From Sulfolobus sp. E5-1-F (lineage in GTDB: Archaea; Thermoproteota; Thermoprotei_A; Sulfolobales; Sulfolobaceae): a stretch of DNA of 64,000 bases. The stretch is from assembly GCF_009601705.1 (NCBI RefSeq), contig NZ_CP045687.1, positions 313,527-377,526 on the forward strand. Direction: 5' to 3'. This document shows positions 1 to 8,469 of the stretch, one piece after another (the first letter of the stretch is position 1; each line of letters starts with the position of its first letter). The notes beneath the pieces were generated by a model. That model did no database searches. It saw only the letters and a program-made list of their open reading frames with translations, and was not told where the DNA came from. The translations under genes and the position numbers were made by a program.

Positions 1-188
1 GTATTGCTCCAACTACTATAAGTGGAGAATTCCAACCTGAAAGAAATTGGAAGAAACTTAGAAAATTAGGTGATGATATGGCTCCTCCAGAGGATTTCGC
101 AAGGATTATTATTTGGCTTTTAACTGACGAATCGGAATGGGTAGATGGAGTGGTAATACCAGTTCATGGTGGAGCAAGGTTAAAATAG
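1..188 (+). CDS. 3' end of an SDR-family oxidoreductase (partial)
   Basis: The window opens inside a gene whose last 61 codons are visible (reading frame from base 3, stop TAG at 186-188). The tail reads through a PEDFARIIIWL stretch, a WVDGVVIPVHGG stretch and a short basic end. This is the usual C-terminal pattern of classical short-chain dehydrogenases/reductases (the alpha-G region, then the G-x-x-x-x-V-D-G-G equivalent). The nucleotide-binding and catalytic parts lie outside the window, so the substrate cannot be inferred. The next gene starts at the base after this stop, which indicates co-transcription. Confidence 0.75.
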   Translation, partial: IAPTTISGEFQPERNWKKLRKLGDDMAPPEDFARIIIWLLTDESEWVDGVVIPVHGGARLK

Positions 189-830
189 GTGTCTATAGTG
201 AGTAATATTGAAAATCTTATTGAAAGTGTAGGAGAGTTATGGAACAAGTATGTTAAACATGAATTCGTACTTAAAATGAGAGACGGGTCTCTTCCAGTAG
301 ATATTTTTAGATATTACCTTATACAAGATGGGAAATATGTAGAGGATATGCTAAGGGCATTGCTGATTGCCTCTAGCAAAGGTCCAATTGATAAAGTTAC
401 CAAGATACTTAATTTGGTTTTTTCTACTCGGGATAAGGGCTTAGAAATTCATAGTAGACTTTATTCTAAACTGAGTATTTCTAGAGATGAGATATTAAAA
501 ACTAGATACAATCTAATAAATTATGCGTATACGAGACATTTATACTACTATGCTAGTCTAGATTGGAATGAATTTTTGGTTGCATTGGCTCCATGTATGG
601 TTGGATATAGTTTAATTGGCGATTATGTAGTTGAGTCTACTCACGAACTTTATAAAACATGGGCCTCATTTTATGCTTCAGATGAGTATAAGAAGAGAGT
701 TGAGGCTATTCTTGATGCCTTAAACGAGATAAATATTACTGAAGGTCTTCTAGGTATATTTGTAGATTCTGTAAGGTTCGAGATAAGTTTCTGGGAGGCC
801 TCTTTAAGGAAGGACCCTACGGTGTACTAG
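189..830 (+). CDS. tenA: TenA-family thiaminase II
   Basis: This 213-residue all-helical protein matches TenA/THI-4 enzymes, which hydrolyse aminopyrimidine thiamin breakdown products to salvage the pyrimidine. The usual active-site set can be placed: Asp47 and Tyr50 in the YYLIQDGKY segment, Cys136 in APCMVGY with Tyr140, Tyr162 and Glu198. The presence of Cys136 places it in the Cys-containing TenA class. The GTG start abuts the preceding SDR stop; a second in-frame GTG lies three codons later (198) and could be the real start. Two unknown genes follow at once, so a four-gene unit is likely. Confidence 0.85.
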   Translation: MSIVSNIENLIESVGELWNKYVKHEFVLKMRDGSLPVDIFRYYLIQDGKYVEDMLRALLIASSKGPIDKVTKILNLVFSTRDKGLEIHSRLYSKLSISRDEILKTRYNLINYAYTRHLYYYASLDWNEFLVALAPCMVGYSLIGDYVVESTHELYKTWASFYASDEYKKRVEAILDALNEINITEGLLGIFVDSVRFEISFWEASLRKDPTVY

Positions 831-832
831 AA

Positions 833-1108
833 ATGAGTTGGATAAGAGATACTAGTTTTCTTATGGAATGTGCTAAGAGTGGGAACATAAAGATCGAAAT
901 CAACGTTTCTAACTATTCAATGTCCTTTAATCTCCTTAACGGAAAATACAATTTATCGTTATTTTCGTCAGATAATATAAGAATATCATATGATGGTAAT
1001 AGGCTAATTGATATGCATAACTTAAAAGTTTTGAAGGACAACGTTGCCAGAATACATATTTCTAATATGATTAGTAATATAGATAAACAACCTGGCTATA
1101 ATGTATAA
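833..1108 (+). CDS. Hypothetical protein, 91 aa
   Basis: I do not recognise this small protein. It has no membrane segment or metal-binding motif; the predicted pattern is mostly beta strands with alternating polar and hydrophobic residues (for example KIEINVSNYSMSF). It starts two bases after tenA and overlaps the next gene by 8 bases, so it is very probably translated from the same transcript. Its position suggests a partner of the TenA or SDR neighbours, but nothing in the sequence shows this. Confidence 0.6.
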   Translation: MSWIRDTSFLMECAKSGNIKIEINVSNYSMSFNLLNGKYNLSLFSSDNIRISYDGNRLIDMHNLKVLKDNVARIHISNMISNIDKQPGYNV

Positions 1109-1475
1109 TATTCCAGTGAAAATTCTAAATGAGAACCTAGAAGTAGTATTCAATCTTAATTTCTCATTGTTAAGTTGTTTAGATTACGGTTTAGATTATT
1201 TTCTAATCCATTTGACTAATGACTTTGCAAAGCAATCATCCCAATTTGATGTAGTAAAGAAGTTAAAATTAATACTAGGAAATGAAAAGGGGTGTATTAA
1301 GGCTATTTTAAGCTTATCTAACACCTACGAATCGGATTCTTTTTTGTTTTCTAATGATTGCATAAATTTTCAAGTTGACAAGAACGGATTCTCTAAATTC
1401 TTGAGAGATTATAGAATATTTAATGTAAAATATACAGAAGTTATAGATTATCTTAAACAAAGATTATGTCAGTAA
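1101..1475 (+). CDS. Hypothetical protein, 124 aa
   Basis: No family is recognised for this protein. It has alternating hydrophobic stretches, four scattered cysteines without a CxxC pair and no membrane helix. It overlaps the previous gene by 8 bases (ATG inside the upstream 3' end) and converges on nucS with a 7-base overlap of the two stop regions. It is the last gene of the rightward SDR-tenA group. Confidence 0.6.
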   Translation: MYNIPVKILNENLEVVFNLNFSLLSCLDYGLDYFLIHLTNDFAKQSSQFDVVKKLKLILGNEKGCIKAILSLSNTYESDSFLFSNDCINFQVDKNGFSKFLRDYRIFNVKYTEVIDYLKQRLCQ

Positions 1476-2182
1476 CTAGAGTACTTTTGTATATCATATC
1501 TGATAAACTCAAGACCTAATTTTTGTAATAATTCTCTTGCATGACTAGTTAAATCTGGTGACACGAGTATTCCTCTCACTTTATCTCCTTTTATTTCTCT
1601 TATATATAAGTAGTACCTATATAATTGTGAGATCGCACTCAGTTGAGCTTTACTTCTCTTTACTTCAATTATTACAAAATTACCTTTTTTATCTAACCCC
1701 ACCAGATCTATTTTCCCATAAGGCGTATTATACTCTCTGGTTAACGGTACAAAGCCTTCTTCGATCATACTGGGATTTTGAATAATAGTATTTACCATGT
1801 CAATCTCCCTTCCTTTAATTATGAAATCTCCTTCCTTTACTTCAGCTGAAGTTATGTAAAATACCTCTTTCAAATCTATCTCTATTACTTCTTTTGGTCT
1901 TTTTCTTTGGGCGACTATCTTTAATGGATAATTGTTCATTATCTCTATTTTAGTTCCTGGTGGTTGCCAGTTTAACGGTTCTCTTTTCACACTTTCATGT
2001 ATTATCACTGTACCATCTGGTTTCAATATTATTAACCTAGGCGATTCTGAAGCTACTGATTCGGCTCTTCCCTTATAACTCACCTTACATGTAGCGAAGA
2101 GTACTACAAGTTCTCTATAAATTCTCTCAGTCAAAAAGGAATAGGTTTCCGTATTGCTAGGATTTAGTAGTACCGAATACAC
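1469..2182 (-). CDS. nucS: NucS/EndoMS mismatch-specific endonuclease
   Basis: This 237-residue protein matches NucS/EndoMS, which cuts both strands at mismatches and is loaded by PCNA. The N-terminal DNA-binding half carries the family stretch VSYKGRAES (residues 34-42), then [11 protein letters not shown] and PLNWQPPG. The C-terminal RecB-like nuclease half carries Glu142, Asp159 (GKIDLVG), Glu173 and Lys175 (IIEVKR), and Gln186, the usual catalytic set. The length is normal for the family. It is a single gene convergent with the tenA group. The C-terminus ends IQKYSSY, without an obvious QxxxxxFF-type PIP box. Confidence 0.93.
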   Translation of the reverse strand: MYSVLLNPSNTETYSFLTERIYRELVVLFATCKVSYKGRAESVASESPRLIILKPDGTVIIHESVKREPLNWQPPGTKIEIMNNYPLKIVAQRKRPKEVIEIDLKEVFYITSAEVKEGDFIIKGREIDMVNTIIQNPSMIEEGFVPLTREYNTPYGKIDLVGLDKKGNFVIIEVKRSKAQLSAISQLYRYYLYIREIKGDKVRGILVSPDLTSHARELLQKLGLEFIRYDIQKYSSY

Positions 2183-2233
2183 AGTATTACCTATCCCTAA
2201 TGCTTAAATACCTTACTGTATCACCCGATACTA

Positions 2234-3292
2234 ATGGAATATTATGATTTAATACTTTATTTCCTTGTATTTGGAGTTGATATGCTAATAATTCTGCAAA
2301 TGTATAATGAAATCAAAATGTGGAAAATGGTGAAAGGAAACTTCACAGGCAAAGTATCCATAATAATCCCGATAAAAGGCCTAGATATCGGACTGGAAAG
2401 AAATATAGAATCATTACTTTCGCAAGACTATCCATATCCTTATGAGATAATATACGTTGTAGAAAAGGGGGATAAGGTGGAGAATATTCTAAGAAAGTAT
2501 AATGTCAAGATTGTTTACTCAGATTTTAATTGTGATTCATGTAGTGGTAAAATCAAGGCACAGATTTCTGGTCTATTAAGAGCCTCATATGATATCATAG
2601 TTTTTGCAGATTCGGATACATGGTATCCTAGATATTGGCTTAGAAATTTAATTTCACCATTGGACAAATATTATGCAACAACTACATTTTCTTGGCCATC
2701 TCCTTATAGAATCACCTTAAGCAACCTTATAAGAGCTGGGTTTTGGACATTAGGTTTCGAATCTCAATCACTCGAGAGTTCTAGATTTTTATGGGGAGGT
2801 TCAATAGCAATAAGAAGGGAATTCTTTGATGAAGAAGTTCTAGACGAACTATCTAAAGAATGGTGTGATGATTGTACATTGACTAGGATAATTAAGAGGA
2901 GGGGTGGCAAAATAGGCTTCGTGATGAGTGCAATTCCCCTTAATGTTTATGATGAGGATAGTCTGATAAGCTGGTCATCTCGGCAAATAATTACTATTCT
3001 AGCTTACTCGCCTAGAGGAGCAAAGGCGTATTTAATAGCAGGAACGTTCTTTACTTTAATTCTGATTTACTCTCTCGTTTATCTTAATATAATTACCTTT
3101 ACCCCTTATTTACTATGGATAGTAAAGAATGTAATTAGAGGAATAAGATATCCTAAACAAGCACTAATTGCATCACTTATGACTATAATAGCAATACCTT
3201 ATGCGTTATTTCTTATGGTGTTTAACTGGAATAGGAGAGAGGTTTATTGGAGAGGTAAAAAGTATATAGTAAAACCTTTAAGGGGGAAATGA
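2234..3292 (+). CDS. Membrane-bound family 2 glycosyltransferase
   Basis: This 352-residue enzyme is built like processive GT2 and ceramide-glucosyltransferase-type proteins. One N-terminal membrane helix (residues 5-23) is followed by a GT-A domain starting VSIIIPIKG (41-49). The DxD nucleotide-sugar/metal motif is at Asp126-Ser-Asp128, an acidic DD pair that may supply the catalytic base is at 212-213, and an SRQI stretch near 249 replaces the QxxRW motif. The C-terminus has about three more helices and a basic tail. The donor and acceptor are unknown; S-layer or lipid glycosylation is possible. The gene stands alone and is followed by sRNA candidates. Confidence 0.85.
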   Translation: MEYYDLILYFLVFGVDMLIILQMYNEIKMWKMVKGNFTGKVSIIIPIKGLDIGLERNIESLLSQDYPYPYEIIYVVEKGDKVENILRKYNVKIVYSDFNCDSCSGKIKAQISGLLRASYDIIVFADSDTWYPRYWLRNLISPLDKYYATTTFSWPSPYRITLSNLIRAGFWTLGFESQSLESSRFLWGGSIAIRREFFDEEVLDELSKEWCDDCTLTRIIKRRGGKIGFVMSAIPLNVYDEDSLISWSSRQIITILAYSPRGAKAYLIAGTFFTLILIYSLVYLNIITFTPYLLWIVKNVIRGIRYPKQALIASLMTIIAIPYALFLMVFNWNRREVYWRGKKYIVKPLRGK

Positions 3293-3303
3293 AAGATACA
3301 AAG

Positions 3304-3355
3304 ATGATGCTGATGTTCTACCCCTAAAGATTGATGATTGGAGGTGTGACGCTGA
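3304..3355 (+). ncRNA. C/D box sRNA candidate (2'-O-methylation guide)
   Basis: The boxes are in archaeal order and spacing: C-like ATGATGC (3304-3310), a 13-nt guide (3311-3323), D'-like CTAA (3324-3327), a 3-nt spacer, C'-like TTGATGA (3331-3337), a 14-nt guide (3338-3351) and a perfect D box CTGA (3352-3355). At about 52 nt and in an intergenic gap it fits typical Sulfolobus C/D RNAs. The imperfect C, D' and C' boxes lower confidence. Predicted targets are the reverse complements of the guides; I could not match either to a known rRNA or tRNA segment. Confidence 0.5.
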
Positions 3356-3356
3356 G

Positions 3357-3404
3357 ATGATGAGGTCGAGTGCTATAGATAGATGATATAAGGACCACTT
3401 CTGA
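3357..3404 (+). ncRNA. Possible second, tandem C/D box sRNA
   Basis: One base after the D box of the preceding candidate there is a perfect C box ATGATGA (3357-3363), and 37 bases later a perfect D box CTGA (3401-3404). The total length (48 nt) fits. The internal boxes are weak: CTAT (3373-3376) as D' and ATGATAT (3383-3389) as C'. The 11-nt D guide is 3390-3400. It may be a real tandem gene or a chance run of GATGATG-rich sequence. Confidence 0.3.
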
Positions 3405-3415
3405 TAATATAATAT

Positions 3416-3979
3416 ATGCAAAGTACTTCAGTAGAAATTTACCTAAACATTTATTCATTCAGACATGAGTTAGAACATTTTACCATAGATGAGAAAAGGG
3501 ATGAGTGGTTAATTGTTAAAGATAGAGCTAATGAGAAGTATATTCTTAAAGAATTTTCTGATTACGGGATTTTAATATATCCTATTCATGATCTTAAAGA
3601 TGATATATTATCTTCATTTTCCTTCCAACTCTCTTCAATTAGCAAACTTAAAGAAGTTCTTTATACACCAGAAAAATGGATTGATAGGTTAGACTTAAGA
3701 ATAAATGATAATAGTATAGAAGTCACTTCATTAGTATTGGATTATTTGACCGGAATAGACATTATAAACTCGTTAATATCAAGCTATGGCTTCCAATATG
3801 CTCAATTAGATGATAGTTCCTTGATTATTAAAATACGAATATCTAGACCCTTAAATCACACTTCATTGGATTCCTATATTAGAGCGATTTATGATATGCT
3901 GAAATTATACTATAATGTGAAGAATGCACAAGAGGAAATTGCATCTAAGATTACTCTAAATTATATAAAAAGCATATAA
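3416..3979 (+). CDS. Hypothetical protein upstream of radical SAM enzyme, 187 aa
   Basis: No family is recognised. The protein is soluble, with no cysteine and no membrane helix; helices and strands alternate and the C-terminal third is helical (YNVKNAQEEIASKI). It ends 24 bases before the radical SAM gene on the same strand and the three genes to 5777 look like one unit, so it may be an accessory or substrate-presenting protein for that enzyme. That role is inference from position only. Confidence 0.65.
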   Translation: MQSTSVEIYLNIYSFRHELEHFTIDEKRDEWLIVKDRANEKYILKEFSDYGILIYPIHDLKDDILSSFSFQLSSISKLKEVLYTPEKWIDRLDLRINDNSIEVTSLVLDYLTGIDIINSLISSYGFQYAQLDDSSLIIKIRISRPLNHTSLDSYIRAIYDMLKLYYNVKNAQEEIASKITLNYIKSI

Positions 3980-4003
3980 AAACGTCTTCACTTTTGGTAT
4001 ACT

Positions 4004-5056
4004 ATGCTATGGCTTGTAATGACTACCGGTAAATGTAACCTTAAATGTGATTACTGTGGAGGTTCTTTTCCATCTAACGTTGTACCTTATGATGTTAAAT
4101 ATGATATCAATATGCTAAAAAGACTGATAGAGAATGATAAGGATTCCACAGTAATATTCTATGGTGGAGAACCATTGCTTAATTATAAATTTATAATGGC
4201 CGTTTTAGATAACGTAAGAGCTAAGAGATATGGGATACAAACGAATGGCATTGCGTCAAGACTTCTCCCTGAAAAATATTGGAAGAAAATTAATGTCGTA
4301 TTGTTATCTATAGATGGTAGAGAAGAAATTACTGACAAGCATAGGGGTAAGGGTATTTACAAAGCGGTATTACGAACAGCAAAATACCTTAAGGATCTGG
4401 GTGTTGAAACTATAGCTAGAATGACAGTTACACAAGATACCGACATCTTTGCTGATGTTATGCATTTAATAAATTTAGGGTTATTTGATAAGGTGCATTG
4501 GCAATTAGATGTGATATGGAGTGAGGAATGGGATTTTAAAAGTTGGTCTTTTTCATACTTGAATGGGATAAAACGGCTGACTGACTATTTCCTTTCAGAA
4601 CTAAGAAAGGGAAGGGTCGTTAAAATAATACCCATATTGGGTGTAATTAGTGCTCATTTCTTCGGGGGATATAAGGGTTCTCCTTGTGGTGCAGGATATT
4701 CCTCAGTTACCGTCACACCTGATGGGAGAATACTTTCTTGTCCGATAGCGGTCAGGGAGAAATGGGCTGAATTAGGTAACGTAAGTTTAGGGTATAAGCT
4801 CTTAGAGGATCCATTACCAGATGATTGCAAGAGATGTGAGTTTAAACAATACTGTGGTGGAAGATGCTTATATGCACAAAAGGAGAGATACTGGGGAGAA
4901 GAGGGGTTTAAGGCTGTAGATGAGGTTAATAAGGAATATCTTCGTACGGTACTCTCAATAATACCAGAAATTGAAAGGATTATCAGAGACGGTAAAATAA
5001 GGCTTAGCGATTTGTATTATAATCCAATACTTGATTCAACTGAGATCATACCTTAA
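4004..5056 (+). CDS. Radical SAM/SPASM enzyme, AF1577-type putative peptide modifier
   Basis: The 350-residue protein begins with the radical SAM 4Fe-4S motif Cys11-x3-Cys15-x2-Cys18 (CNLKCDYC), followed by the SAM-binding FYGGEP (52-57). The C-terminal half has the SPASM-type cysteines for auxiliary clusters: [37 protein letters not shown] enzymes usually install thioether or C-C crosslinks in peptides. The close match to the archaeal family first named from Archaeoglobus AF1577 (TIGR04084) is from memory. No short Cys-rich precursor peptide is seen next to it. The next gene starts 25 bases downstream once its better start is chosen. Confidence 0.85.
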   Translation: MLWLVMTTGKCNLKCDYCGGSFPSNVVPYDVKYDINMLKRLIENDKDSTVIFYGGEPLLNYKFIMAVLDNVRAKRYGIQTNGIASRLLPEKYWKKINVVLLSIDGREEITDKHRGKGIYKAVLRTAKYLKDLGVETIARMTVTQDTDIFADVMHLINLGLFDKVHWQLDVIWSEEWDFKSWSFSYLNGIKRLTDYFLSELRKGRVVKIIPILGVISAHFFGGYKGSPCGAGYSSVTVTPDGRILSCPIAVREKWAELGNVSLGYKLLEDPLPDDCKRCEFKQYCGGRCLYAQKERYWGEEGFKAVDEVNKEYLRTVLSIIPEIERIIRDGKIRLSDLYYNPILDSTEIIP

Positions 5057-5081
5057 AAACTCATTGTGTACAATATATTAT

Positions 5082-5777
5082 ATGAGTGTTAAGTTTGAGG
5101 AAAGCAGTAGATTGTTAGAGACGATAAAAAGTATGATAGCCTCTGCTACTTCTTCTATTTTAATAGTTACATATGGTATTGATCAAGACGCCGCTTCTGA
5201 AATACTGAATAAAGCAGCAAGTGGAGTTAATACAGTCCTAGTAACAGCTGATAAGGATTGGGCAAGATGGTTAAAAAACCAATCCGAGGCTTATAAGAAG
5301 GATGAAGAGAACAGATTATATAAAGAGCTGAGAAGAAATGAGGCTATTTACGTGCAAATAATTTATTTCACCTTAATTATTTCTATAGCTATCGCCATAA
5401 TGGATATTGTCCTCTATTTCGTGATAGGTAACCTCATATATTACGATGTTCCTTTGTCTTTAATTGCTATAGGGATCCTAATTTACTATGGAATAAGAAA
5501 GAGAAGGGAAGCTCTATCCCAAATTAGCATATTGAGGGAGAGTATTCAGAACTTTGTACAAGAGGTAGGTCAAATCAGAGATAAGATAAAAGAAAAATTG
5601 AAAATTATAGAAATTGATAAACAAGTTTCCTTTTCAATTGTTTCTTGTGATGATAAAACCATTCTATTCTCTGCACCTCTTAAGTTTTCAATAGAGAAAC
5701 CTTCTGTTCATGCAGTTATGGAAATCTCTAAACAACTTGCAGATCAGCTAGTTAATCTTATATCAAAAATAGGCTAG
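5082..5777 (+). CDS. Two-helix membrane protein with PLD-like flanks
   Basis: This 231-residue protein starts at ATG 5082; a longer frame back to 5031 overlaps the radical SAM gene and looks untranslated. The N-terminal half (SILIVTYGIDQ, then GVNTVLVTADKDW) resembles the first strand-helix-strand of phospholipase D-type domains but has no HKD motif. Residues about 90-140 form a membrane hairpin, a helical charged stretch follows, and the C-terminal half (FSIVSCDDKTILFSAP) resembles the second PLD strand pair. It is probably a degenerate PLD-fold membrane protein. It is the last gene of the radical SAM group and its function is unknown. Confidence 0.6.
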   Translation: MSVKFEESSRLLETIKSMIASATSSILIVTYGIDQDAASEILNKAASGVNTVLVTADKDWARWLKNQSEAYKKDEENRLYKELRRNEAIYVQIIYFTLIISIAIAIMDIVLYFVIGNLIYYDVPLSLIAIGILIYYGIRKRREALSQISILRESIQNFVQEVGQIRDKIKEKLKIIEIDKQVSFSIVSCDDKTILFSAPLKFSIEKPSVHAVMEISKQLADQLVNLISKIG

Positions 5778-5896
5778 AAAGATTTAGAGCAGCATAATAT
5801 ATAATACGTCTTAGTAATTAATATCATGTTGGACTTTAATGTTTTTATAATATTTATATTTTTAATGCGAATATATGAATAAAATGAAAATCTTAT

Positions 5897-6940
5897 CTAG
5901 ATATGTGAATTGTTGCCTCCTACTAATTCACTATATAGCTCGTCAATTTTCCTCACTAGTGTATTGTTACTAACTCCTCTCGCGAAAGCCATTATTGTTG
6001 ATCCTCCAGCTCCTACTCCCTCCTTTACATAACCTTTTTCATACGCTCTTATTCCTTCATAGGCAGAAATTGAAAGATCTAATATGCTTACCAATACTTT
6101 AACTCCTACTTGTTTTGCTAAACCTAACATGTCTGCAGATTTATCTTCAACTATCCACTTTGTAGTGCCAATTGTTATATCCTTCACCTTATTCTTATTG
6201 AATTCTTTAACTATAGCAGCCGCAGCTGTCATTTGAGTTCCTCCAGCTAGTAAAATCTTTCCTCTAAATCCTAAAGATATTCCTGCTACGCCAAATAGGA
6301 CAGGGTCTGATACTTTAGCTAATCTTTGTAATGGATCTGTTGGCAAATTCCTCAAAGCTTCTTCAACAACTTTTCTCTTTAATTCCTTCGGATTATCAGG
6401 AGATGCAGAACTTACTTTATCCATTGCGTCATAGCCTAATGCTAAAAGGCTAGCCATAGCCGTAGTCGTTCCGGCCGGTATTGATTCTCCTATCATAATA
6501 AGTTCATATTCATTAGATAGTTCTTCGCCTAATTTGATACCATTCTCGACTATAGTATTTACTTTCTCTATGGAGAGTGCTTGTTTCCTAATATCCTTTC
6601 CGGGCTCACCTTGAAGATCTATATATGGAATCTTAGGTAGTATTCTACTACCTGCATTTACTACAATTTTTAAAGGGTTTATGAAGGATAGTGATGCTCT
6701 TGTCAACAAAGCAGGAGTTGGTATTCCAGTAGGACTAACTGGAATAGAATTTATACTTTTACATTTACCCAGAAGTACGTATTCGGCATCAGCTGCAGGG
6801 GTAAAGTGAGTTAATTCTGGTGTTGCTCCAGCTATGGTTAATCCTGGGATTAAACTGACGTCAGTAGTTCCTATTACCAATATATAAGCGAAGTCTTTGT
6901 TTAAGATAGAGGTTTCCGCTCCATAATATTCCTTAATCAT
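5897..6940 (-). CDS. CobT-like phosphoribosyltransferase family protein (UPF0284)
   Basis: This 347-residue protein belongs to the archaeal/cyanobacterial relatives of nicotinate-nucleotide:dimethylbenzimidazole phosphoribosyltransferase (TIGR00303). Family features visible are the TPAADAEY stretch, PTGIPTPALLTRA, IGESIPAGTTTAMA, LLAGGTQMTAAAAI and the glycine-rich GVGAGGSTIMA near the C-terminus. CobT attaches the lower ligand base in cobamide synthesis. Whether the archaeal branch uses dimethylbenzimidazole or adenine is uncertain. The mutase B12 subunit at 48.6 kb shows that the cell uses cobamides. It is a single gene divergent from the HepT-like gene. Confidence 0.88.
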   Translation of the reverse strand: MIKEYYGAETSILNKDFAYILVIGTTDVSLIPGLTIAGATPELTHFTPAADAEYVLLGKCKSINSIPVSPTGIPTPALLTRASLSFINPLKIVVNAGSRILPKIPYIDLQGEPGKDIRKQALSIEKVNTIVENGIKLGEELSNEYELIMIGESIPAGTTTAMASLLALGYDAMDKVSSASPDNPKELKRKVVEEALRNLPTDPLQRLAKVSDPVLFGVAGISLGFRGKILLAGGTQMTAAAAIVKEFNKNKVKDITIGTTKWIVEDKSADMLGLAKQVGVKVLVSILDLSISAYEGIRAYEKGYVKEGVGAGGSTIMAFARGVSNNTLVRKIDELYSELVGGNNSHI

Positions 6941-6980
6941 TTTCGGTGCATATAAATAATTTTCACGTATATAAAAATTT

Positions 6981-7346
6981 GTGAGCTTTTGGGAGTATTA
7001 TAGAATGATTGAAAAGGGAACATTAGTAAGTCTCGAGGAGTTCAAAAGAGACCAAAAGTTAAAGGAAAGTGTTAAGAATGGAATAAAAGGTTTAGTAGAG
7101 TTACTTTTTCAAAAGGCAGGTATGATAATCAAATTTACTTCTAATGATGATTTGATATTTCAATTAATGAAGTTAGGATTAATTTCAGCCACTTTGGCTC
7201 AAGAGCTTCTCGATATTCTTAAAATTGTTAATAATCTAGATAATATTGATGACGAAATTTTACACAGTATGCTTGTAAGAATTATGGAAGACGTCGAAGA
7301 GGCCATAAATAGTATAGATAAATATATGGCTAAAAATTCTAGTTAA
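6981..7346 (+). CDS. HepT-like (DUF86) protein lacking the catalytic motif
   Basis: This 121-residue helical protein has the layout of HepT/DUF86 proteins: SLEEFKRDQKLKESVKNGI near residues 17-35, a middle helix, and LGLISATLAQELLDILKIVN before the C-terminal helix. In active HepT RNases the loop after that helix carries RX4HXY; here the corresponding segment is NNLDNIDDEI, without the Arg, His or Tyr. There is no MntA-type nucleotidyltransferase partner beside it. The GTG start at 6981 follows an AT-rich promoter-like region. It looks like a solitary, degenerate or repurposed toxin fold. Confidence 0.6.
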   Translation: MSFWEYYRMIEKGTLVSLEEFKRDQKLKESVKNGIKGLVELLFQKAGMIIKFTSNDDLIFQLMKLGLISATLAQELLDILKIVNNLDNIDDEILHSMLVRIMEDVEEAINSIDKYMAKNSS

Positions 7347-8469
7347 TTTTCCTCTCAATTTCTAAAATTTTCTCGATAGTCTTTTGCACTTCTTCCTCAG
7401 TATTATAGAAATGGGTAGATATTCTTATGCCTTCTCCTCTTGGAGATACTATTATGTTTTCCTTTAATAGTTCTTTAGCAACTTCTTTAGGTCTTTTAAC
7501 CTTTACTATCACAATTCCAGCTCTCTTTTCCTCTGGAGTGATTACCTCCATGTTATGGTCCTTCGCTAGTCTTATTGCAAATTGGGAAAGATACGTTACT
7601 GAACTCTCAATTAATTCCATATTTTCACTTATTATTTCGCAAGACTTGGCAAGCGATAAGTTTGCAGCTATATCTACTGTACCTATTTCAAACCTTCTGG
7701 GACCTTTTTCTAATGTAAACTTATTGGGATTGAAATCCAAGTAATCAGCACTGGTTTTCCATCCATAGAACGGTGGATCTTCTATTAATCCTCTTTTAAC
7801 GTAAATAAATCCGGATCCTTGTGGGCTCATTAACCACTTATATCCTCCTGCTATAGCGAAATCCACGTCAAGTTCCTTTACATTTATTCTGGTTGCACCA
7901 GCACTTTGTATGATATCTAATAGAACTAACGCGTCATTCTCCCTTGCTGCTTTTACTATTTTTTTAACGTCTACTTTTAAGCCAGTATTAAAACTAACAT
8001 GACTTATTGCAATAAGTTTAGTATTTTTATTAATATTTGATATTATATCTTCCTCAAAGGTGTAAGGATTAGTTTCTATTATATTTACCTTTACTCCCTT
8101 CTTTACTAACTTGAAAAATGGATATACTACAGTTGGAAACTCGAGATTATCTGTTATTATATTATCATCTCTCTTCCATTCTAGCCCATGTGCAACTAAG
8201 TTTACTCCATAACTAGTATTTGGAATCAATGAAATCTCATCTGGGTATGCTCCTATTAAATTGGCTATTCTAGTCCTTATGTGATACAGTTCGTCTTCTT
8301 CCTCTTCATTAACAGCTATACTTCCCCTATTTGCAACTTCATATAAGTATCTGTAAGCCTCAAATAATGATGGTAAAGGTGTAGGGGAAATTGCTGCATG
8401 ATTTAAATATACATATTTTCTCGTAACAAGCACATTTTCCCTAAATTCCTTCGGATCTCTTAATCTCAC
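7339..8469 (-). CDS. Class V aminotransferase (cysteine desulfurase-like)
   Basis: This 376-residue PLP enzyme has fold-type I class V features: [11 protein letters not shown] (21-31), Asp185 in [10 protein letters not shown], His157, and the Schiff-base lysine Lys211 in [14 protein letters not shown]. The loop that carries the active Cys of SufS/IscS-type desulfurases is not obvious, so a lyase or aminotransferase is as likely as a desulfurase. Its start overlaps the end of the acyl-CoA synthetase by 29 bases, so the two are translationally coupled. It converges on the HepT-like gene with an 8-base overlap. Confidence 0.85.
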   Translation of the reverse strand: MRLRDPKEFRENVLVTRKYVYLNHAAISPTPLPSLFEAYRYLYEVANRGSIAVNEEEEDELYHIRTRIANLIGAYPDEISLIPNTSYGVNLVAHGLEWKRDDNIITDNLEFPTVVYPFFKLVKKGVKVNIIETNPYTFEEDIISNINKNTKLIAISHVSFNTGLKVDVKKIVKAARENDALVLLDIIQSAGATRINVKELDVDFAIAGGYKWLMSPQGSGFIYVKRGLIEDPPFYGWKTSADYLDFNPNKFTLEKGPRRFEIGTVDIAANLSLAKSCEIISENMELIESSVTYLSQFAIRLAKDHNMEVITPEEKRAGIVIVKVKRPKEVAKELLKENIIVSPRGEGIRISTHFYNTEEEVQKTIEKILEIERKIN

